Assembly: GCA_028826165.1 (NCBI GenBank)
Contig: JAPDFW010000147.1
Coordinates: 270,501-334,500 of the forward strand
Origin: Anaeramoeba ignava
Taxonomy: Eukaryota > Metamonada > Anaeramoebidae
Length of the DNA stretch: 64,000 nucleotides
Direction: 5' to 3'
The first letter of the stretch is position 1. The number at the start of each line of letters is the position of its first letter. Positions 56,525 to 64,000 of the stretch are shown one piece after another. The notes beneath the pieces were generated by a model that searched no databases, was not told where the DNA came from, and was given only the letters and a program-made list of their open reading frames with translations. The translations under genes and the position numbers were made by a program.

Positions 56525-56862
56525 TTTCACTAATTCAAAAAAAAATTTTTTTTTTCTTATTAAAAAAATTTAAAAAAAAAAAGGAAAACAAAAAATTCAA
56601 AGAAGGGAAAACAAACAGGGATAATCTTTATTTTAGTTTCTTCTTTCTTTTTATTTTTAAACAAAGATCAAATAAAAAATAAAAAATAAAAAGAAAAAAA
56701 AACCAAATTCTTTTTATTTTTTAAACTAAAAAAAAAAAATTTTTTAATTAAAAAAATTGACAACTCAACAATAAAGAAAAAAAGGATTTTTAAGATTTTT
56801 TTCTTTTAAAAATTTTTTCATTTTTTTTTTTCAATCAATTTTTATTCTCTTTCTTTTTAAAA
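56525..56862 (+). promoter_or_regulatory. Upstream region of the Dispatched-like gene
   Basis: A/T-rich DNA with AAGGGAAAACAAACAGGGAT near 56603, then TTTTTTCATTTTTTTTTTTC (56814-56833) and a CTTTTT tract ahead of the ATG at 56863. The right 50 bp follow the start-proximal layout; the rest shows nothing recognisable. Confidence 0.45.
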
Positions 56863-59800
56863 ATGTTTAACAAAATTCGACAAAAGGTTGCCAAATTTAT
56901 TGCAAATCATCCTTATGTTATGGTTTTAGGAGTTCTTGTTTTCTTGATAGTCATAATTGCTATTGATATTGTTAAAACTTTTAAAGTTGATGCAACTGTA
57001 AATTTTATTTCCTTTCTTTTTCTTTTTAAAATTCAAATCATCAAATAATTAAAATAATCAAAATAATTAAAATAATCAAATCATCAAATAATCAAATAAT
57101 CAAAATAATCAAATAATTAAAATAATCAAAATAATTAAAAATAATCAAATCATCAAATAATCAAATAATCAAATAATTAAATAATCAAATAATCAAATAA
57201 TCAAATAATTAAAATAATTAAATAATCAAATAATTAAATAATTAAATAATTAAATAATTAAATAATCAAATAATCAAAATAATTAAAATAATCAAATAAT
57301 CAAATAATTAAATAATCAAATAATTAAATAATTAAAATAATTAAATAATTAAATAATCAAATAATTAAAATAATTAAATAATTAAATAATTAAAATAATC
57401 AAATCATCAAATAATCAAATAATTAAATCATCAAATAATTAAAATAATCAAATAATCAAATAATTAAATAATCAAATAATTAAATAATTAAATAATCAAA
57501 TAATTCAAATAATCAAATAATTAAAATAATCAAAATAATTAAATAATTAAATAATCAAATAATTAAAATAATCAAATAATTAAATAATTAAATAATTAAA
57601 TAATTAAATAATCAAATCATTAAATAATCAAATAATTAAATAATCAAAATAATTAAAATAATTAAATAATTAAATAATCAAATAATCAAAATAATTAAAT
57701 AATCAAATAATCAAATAATTAAATAATTAAATAATTAAAATAATCAAATAATTAAAATAATCAAATAATTAAAATAATTAAAATAATCAAAATAATCAAA
57801 TAATTAAATAATTAAATAATTAAATAATCAAATAATCAAATAATCAAATAATTAAATAATTAAATAATCAAATAATTAAATAATCAAAATAATTAAATAA
57901 TTAAATAATCAAAATAATTAAAATAATAAAATAATTAAATAATTAAATATTAAAATAATCAAAATAATTAAATAATTAAAATAATTAAATAATTAAATAA
58001 TTAAATAATCAAATAATTAAATAATTAAATAATTAAATAATTAAATAATTAAAATAATCAAAATAATTAAAATAATCAAATCATCAAATAATCAAATAAT
58101 CAAAATAATCAAATAATTAAAATAATCAAAATAATTAAAATAATCAAATCATCAAATAATCAAATAATCAAATGTTAAATAATCAAATAATCAAATAATC
58201 AAATAATTAAAATAATTAAAATAATTAAATAATTAAATAATTAAATAATTAAATAATCAAATAATCAAAATAATTAAAAATAATCAAATCATCAAATAAT
58301 TAAATAATTAAATAATTAAAAAATAAATAAAAATAATTAAAATAATTAAAATAATTAAATCAAAATAATCAAAATAATCAAATAATTAAATAATTAAATA
58401 ATCAAATAATCAAAATAATCAAATAATTAAATAATTAAATATTTAAATAATTAAATAATTAAATAATTAAATAATTAAATAATTAAATCAAAATAATCAA
58501 ATAATTAAATAATTAAATATTTAAATAATTAAATAATTAAATAATTAAATAATCAAATAATTAAAATAATCAAATCATCAAATAATCAAAATAATTAAAT
58601 AATCAAATAATCAAATAATTAAAATAATCAAAATAATCAAATCATCAAATAATTAAATAATCAAATAATTAAAATAATCAAATAATTAAATAATTAAATA
58701 ATTAAATAATCAAATAATCAAATCATCAAATAATTAAAATAATTAAATAATCAAATAATCAAATAATCAAATAATTAAATAATTAAATAATTAAATAATT
58801 AAATAATTAAATTAAATAATTAAATAATCAAATAATCAAGTAATTAAATAATTAAAATAATTAAATAATCAAATAATTAAATAATTAAATAATTAAATAA
58901 TTAAATAATTAAATAATTAAATAATTAAATAATTAAATAATTAAATAATCAAATAATCAAATAATTAAATAATTAAATAATTAAATAATTAAATAATCAA
59001 ATCATTAAATAATCAAAATAATTAAAATAATTAAATAATTAAATAATCAAATAATTAAATAATTAAATAATTAAATAATTAAATAATTAAATAATTAAAT
59101 AATCAAAATAATTAAAATAATTAAATAATTAAATAATCAAATAATTAAATAATTAAATAATCAAATAATTAAATAATTAAATAATTAAAATAATTAAATA
59201 ATCAAATAATCAAATAATTAAAATAATCAAATAATTAAAATAATTAAATAATTAAATAATCAAATAATTAAATAATTAAAATAATTAAATAATTAAATAA
59301 TCAAATAATTAAATAATTAAATAATTAAATAATCAAATCATTAAATAATCAAAATAATTAAAATAATTAAATAATTAAATAATCAAATAATTAAATAATT
59401 AAATAATCAAATAATTAAAATAATTAAATAATCAAATAATCAAATAATTAAATAATCAAATAATTAAATAATTAAAATAATTAAATAATCAAAATAATTA
59501 AATAATCAAAATAATCAAATAATCAAAATAATCAAAATAATCAAAATCATCAAATAATTAAATAATCAAATAATTAAATAATTAAATAATTAAATAATTA
59601 AATAATTAAATAATTAAAATAATTAAATAATCAAATAATCAAATAATTAAATAATCAAATAATTAAATAATTAAATAATTAAATAATCAAATAATTAAAA
59701 TAATCAAATAATCAAATAATCAAATAATTAAATAATTAAATAATTAAATAATCAAAATAATCGAATAATTAAATAATTAAATAATTAAATAATTAAATAA

Positions 59801-62800
59801 TTAAAATAATCAAATCCAAAAACAAATAGGATAAAAATTTTGTTGTTAGATCAGGAGATATTGCAAGTAATATTGATGCAACTTATATGTCTTATAAAAC
59901 AACTTTTTTTGATCCAGAAAAAAATTATAATGAACATCAACCTCATCAACAAAACACACAAAATGAATTCAAAATATTATTATTATATGAATGTTCAGGA
60001 TGTGATAATTTATTAACAGAAAAATATTTAAAGAAACTTTATAATTATGAAAAAGAAATTTTTGGAAATTCTAAATATAATCAATATTGTCTTAAAGAAG
60101 AGAATGATACAGAATGCTCTGCTCCTTGGAGTGTTATTACTTATTTTTTCCCTAATGGAACTCTTGTTGATGATATTGAAGCTACTACTCTTGAGATTTT
60201 GAATAATTCGGTTGATTCTGATTTTCTTTGTGATAAAAACTTTAATTCAGGAAATTTAAAATCAAAATATCTTCGATCAACTTATGATTTTGGACTTCCT
60301 TTAGCTGGATATGAAAATAGAAAAGATAGATATGATTCACAAGAAGAAAAGTTTAATGATTGGATTGTTGGAATTGTTCCTGATGCAACAAAAGATCATA
60401 AAACAGATTCATTTCAGATATTTTATTTAGGTATATTTTCATTTAATTAAAATCAAAATCAAAATTAAAATTAAAATCAAAATCAAAATTAAAATTAAAA
60501 TTAAAATCAAAATCAAAATTAAAAATCAAAATCAAATTAAAATTAAAATTAAAATCAAAATCAAAATTAAAATTAAAACTAAAATTAAAACCAAAATTAA
60601 AATCAAATTCAAAATTAAAATCAAATCAAAATCAAATTCAAAATCAAATTCAAAATCAAATTCAAAATTAAAATCAAAAATAAAAATCAAAATCAAAATC
60701 AAAATTAAAAATAAAAAAAAGGTGATGGAGTAACTGATGCTTATGTTAATTATTTAATTTTAAGAGATGGATCATTAATTTTTGCATCAATTATTATGGT
60801 TTTTATTTACACTTGGTTTCATACAAAATCATTATTTTTAGCAGCTATGGGAATATTTCATATTATAATGGCTTTCCCATTAAGTTATTTTGTTTACAGA
60901 GTTATAATTGGAGAGAAATACTTTTCAATGTTAAACTTTTTATCTTTATTTATTGTATTGGGAATTGGGTAATAAATATATTTAAAAATATTAAAAAAAA
61001 ATATTAATAATAATATTATATAATAATCCTTTTTTCATTTTTTAAATAAAGATGTGATGATATTTTTATTATGTTAGATGCTTGGAAACAATCATTAAAT
61101 CAAAGAGGAATAGGAAAAGATAAACAATCAAGACTTGAATGGAGTTATTCAAGAGCAAGTCTTGCAATGTTAATTACAACAACAACATCTGCTTTCGCAT
61201 TTTTTGGAAATTTATTTTCTTCAATTCCTGCAATCAAATTTTTTGGAATTTTTACAGGATTTGCGATTGTTTTTAATTATTTACTTGTTATTACTTGGTT
61301 TCCAGCAATAAGTAAAATAATTAAAATCAAAAATCAAAATTCAAAAATCAAAATTCAAAAATCAAAATCAAAATTAAAAAAAAATAGTTATAATTTGGTA
61401 TAAATTTGGAGAAGGTCAATGTTGTTGTAAAACCAAAAAAAAAAAAGCAAAAATCCAAAAAGAAAGAGAAGAAAGAATTGCAAGAGGAGAAATTGAATTA
61501 GAAGAATTTCAAACAAAAGTTTCAACTCAAAAATCAAAAGATGAAAAATTAAGAAAATTAGAAGAATCTAAAAAATCAAATAATCCAAAAAATTCCAAAG
61601 AAATTAAAAAAGAATTAGAATCAGATTATGATTATCCAATAGAAGATTTAGAAAAAAATCGAAAAAAGAAAAAGAAAGATAAAAACGAAGAAAAAGATTC
61701 AATTTCAGAAAGTGAATCATATGAAAATGATAATAATGGAAAAGCAATAGAAGAAGCAAATTTAGAAGAAAAACATGTTGAAATCAAAATTGATACTGAA
61801 TCACCAGAAAAAAAAGTATTAGATAAAGATACATTAGATATTGAAAAATTTAGATTTTTAGAAAGATTCTTTTTTATAAAAAATATGCACCTTTTATCAA
61901 CAAAGCGAAAGTTTATTTAATAATTATCTTCCTAATATTATTTGTAATTTTTCAATTCAAAAAAATAAATTCAAAAAATATTTAATAATAATAATAATAA
62001 TGATAAAAATTATTATAATTATTATTATTATAATAAGGGATTGGGAATTTATGGAACAACAAAATTAGAACCAGCAACAGATCCAGCTCAATTTTTAAAA
62101 GATGATGATCCACTTCAAAGAGCAGCGAACATTCAAGAAGAAGATTTTCCAACAGCAAGTGTTTCAACTTCTTTCCAAATTGTTTGGGGAATTGATTCAA
62201 TAGATAGAGAAGGTGTAGATCCAATGGAGATTGAAGATTTAGGAAAAGTAATTTATGATACAACATGGGATCCAACAACACCAACAGCACAACTTTATGT
62301 TATTGATGTTTGTCAACAGTTTAGAGCATTGCCTGATGTTAAAGATGGGAAAATTTTTTGTTTTATGGAAGATTTTAGAGATTTTATTGAAGATTTAAGT
62401 CCAGGAGTTTATTCAGGATTTCCAGTTAATAGTTCAGTTTTTTATTCAGCATTACTTAATTTTACAAGAACAAAAGGAGATGACTCTAGTAAAATATTTA
62501 TAATTCAAAATTAATTTCAATATCAATATCGATATCAATATCGATATCAATATCAATATCAATATCAATATCAATATAAATATCAATATCAATATCAATA
62601 TCAATATCAATATCAATATCAATATAAATATAAATATCAATATAAATATCAATATCAATATAAATATAAATATCAATATAAATATAAATATAAATATAAA
62701 TATAAATATAAATATAAATATCAATATCAATATCAATATCAATATAAATATAAATATAAATATAAATATAAATATAAATATCAATATAAATATAAATATA

Positions 62801-64000
62801 AATATTATAAATATAAATATAAATATAAATATAAATATAAATATCAATATAAATATCAATATAAATATAAATATAAATATCAATATAAATATCAATATCA
62901 ATATAAATTCAATATCAATATCAATATCAATATCAATATCAAAATCAATATCAATATCAATATCAATATCAAAATCAATATCAATATCAATATCAATATA
63001 AAATTCAAATTAATATTTAAATTAAAAATAGTTGAAACTGATTTGTTTGAGCTTCAATCCTTTTATGAAGCTTCAATTAGATTTGATCAAGATACATCAG
63101 AACTTAGATATTTTGGAATAATTGCAAATTCAACCCTTTATTTATCTTCACCAGCAAGTGATATTCGACCAGTTTATGATAACATCAAAGCTTTTATGGA
63201 TAAAATAAATAGTGAAGCACCAAATGGAATGAATAAAGGTTTTACAACAAGTGATTTATGGTTGGATATGAAAACTGAAGAGATTTTGGTTTCTGTTGCA
63301 CTTTTTAACATTTATATTTCACTTTCAATTGCATTTGTTGTTATTGTTCTTTCAACTGGAAATGTTTTAACAAGTTTCTTTGCTATTTTCTCTATTGCTG
63401 GAATTGTTTTAACAATTATTGGGTTTATGGTTGCGATTGGATGGCAACTTGGAATTATTGAATCAGTTTCATTAACTATTATTGTTGGGATTAGTGTTGG
63501 TAAATGATTTGAATTTAATTTAATTTAATTTGAATTTATTTTAATTTTGATTTAATTTAATTTTGATTTAATTTTAATTTAATTTGATTTAATTTAATTT
63601 GATTTGATTTAATTTGAATTTAATTTTGATTTTGATTTTAATTTAATTTAATTGAATTTGATTTAATTTGATTTAATTTGAATTTAATTGATTTTAATTT
63701 GAATTTGAATTTAATTTTGATTTGAATTTGAAAATAAAATAGATTATGTTGTTCATTTTGGACATGCTTATACAGTTTCTCAAGCTTCAACAAGATTTTT
63801 TAGACTTAGATTTGCAATTACAGATTTAGGAATTAGTGTTTTTTCAGCAGCAATAACTACTTTATTATCAGCTTTAATGTTATTTTTCACTCAAATTCTC
63901 TTCTTTAGAAATTTTGGAATATTTTTATGGATTGTTATATTTTTAAGTATGATTTGGTCTTTTGTTTTCTTCTTTTCAACACTAGCTTGGAAAGGTCCAG
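56863..64000 (+). CDS. Dispatched/Patched-type RND membrane protein, 3' end outside window
   Basis: Eight exons seen: 56863-56997, 59830-60430, 60722-60968, 61052-61311, 61388-61943, 62038-62488, 63032-63499 and 63743 to the window end. They give about 992 residues so far. TM1 is [19 protein letters not shown], followed by a large luminal loop with N-glycosylation sites. A sterol-sensing-like TM bundle follows ([15 protein letters not shown] through [20 protein letters not shown]). The GxGxDD motif in TM4 and [19 protein letters not shown] in TM10 are diagnostic of Dispatched/Patched proton-driven RND proteins. The cytosolic linker (about 400-560) is Lys/Glu-rich. One base is missing in a T run near 61870 (ERFFF then [18 protein letters not shown]). 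Family members export lipidated or sterol-bearing cargo; the cargo here is unknown. Confidence 0.88.
56998..59829 (+). repeat. Dispatched-like intron 1: AATAATTAAATAATCAA array
   Basis: A 2832 bp GT-AG intron, the longest seen here. It is made of AATAATTA and AATAATCA octamer-like units in irregular order. G occurs only at the ends and in isolated variants. The acceptor is AACAAATAG. Confidence 0.9.
60431..60721 (+). repeat. Dispatched-like intron 2: AAAATTAAAATC array
   Basis: A 291 bp intron of AAAATT/AAAATC hexamers, donor GTATAT, acceptor AAAAAAAAG. It joins G|GT to keep the frame ([12 protein letters not shown]). Confidence 0.85.
62489..63031 (+). repeat. Dispatched-like intron 6: TATCAA/TATAAA array
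   Basis: A 543 bp intron of ATATCA and ATATAA hexamers, donor GTAAAA, acceptor AAAAATAG. Its unit differs from the unit in every other intron of the same gene. Confidence 0.85.
63500..63742 (+). repeat. Dispatched-like intron 7: TTTAATTTGAAT array
   Basis: A 243 bp intron of short TTTAATTTGATT units, here using G instead of C (TTTGA), donor GTAAAT, acceptor AAAATAG. Removing it restores GISVG|D to GISVDYVVH, the second RND motif. Confidence 0.85.

Noticed and set aside
61388-61943. End of the Dispatched-like gene at the stop near 61918
   Set aside because: One T-run indel restores [17 protein letters not shown], a TM segment, and downstream exons keep matching phases and RND motifs.
1-64000. 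Stop-codon reassignment suggested by in-frame TAA and TGA
   Set aside because: TAA, TGA and TAG all end otherwise complete genes here (H2B, RCC1-BTB 3, kelch-BTB), so the standard code fits.

Overview
This window is nuclear DNA from a very AT-rich, intron-containing unicellular eukaryote. It carries no bacterial-type operons. Genes have GT-AG introns, extremely biased A/T codon use, Asn/Gln/Lys-rich low-complexity protein segments, and BTB, RCC1, kelch and TLDc families present in several copies. This would fit an amoeboid protist such as Anaeramoeba or an amoebozoan; that placement is inference from gene-family content, not from a marker gene.

Layout, left to right. 0-5.8 kb: the 5' part of a TBC (Rab-GAP-like) gene, a 990-residue coiled-coil gene, and histone H2B. 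5.8-12.8 kb: satellite-like intergenic DNA around two BTB-BACK-TLDc paralogues, one broken. 12.9-17.4 kb: a six-exon tomosyn/Lgl-type WD40 gene with a C-terminal R-SNARE motif. 17.8-27.3 kb: three RCC1-BTB genes (two are a recent tandem duplication, one copy frameshifted) and a kelch-BTB gene. 27.3-29.1 kb: satellite. 29.1-39.3 kb: an unrecognised 415-residue protein, an eplin-type LIM protein, a PMS1/MutL-like mismatch-repair ATPase, and an ankyrin-repeat pseudokinase. 39.3-41.6 kb: a long AAATCA/AAATCT array. 41.7-49.5 kb: an acid-lipase-like alpha/beta hydrolase, a four-span membrane protein with a 2.3 kb repeat-filled intron, and an RRP43/EXOSC8 exosome subunit. 49.7-55.5 kb: a 1809-residue secreted-side, single-pass receptor-like protein. 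55.6-56.5 kb: three tandem 334 bp units. 56.9-64 kb: a Dispatched/Patched-type RND membrane protein that runs off the window.

The gene models come from joining open frames at GT...AG pairs whose phases match and whose joined products restore recognisable domains. In most multi-exon genes the long introns are almost entirely a tandem repeat private to that intron. On the coding strand most of these repeats contain very little G, and therefore few GT or AG dinucleotides. Two repeat arrays contain colinear scattered words of the neighbouring exon in the same orientation ('ghost' copies), which is the most unusual signal here. Eight genes carry frame breaks or in-frame stops, several at A or T runs, so either the assembly has homopolymer errors or many copies are decaying.

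Functionally the window mixes housekeeping genes (H2B, exosome, mismatch repair), membrane-traffic genes (TBC, tomosyn), lipid or sterol-related genes (acid lipase, Dispatched-like) and a lineage-expanded set of BTB adaptors (candidate Cullin-3 substrate receptors). There is no sign of operons or a linked pathway. No tRNA, rRNA, CRISPR array or transposon with recognisable enzymes was seen.
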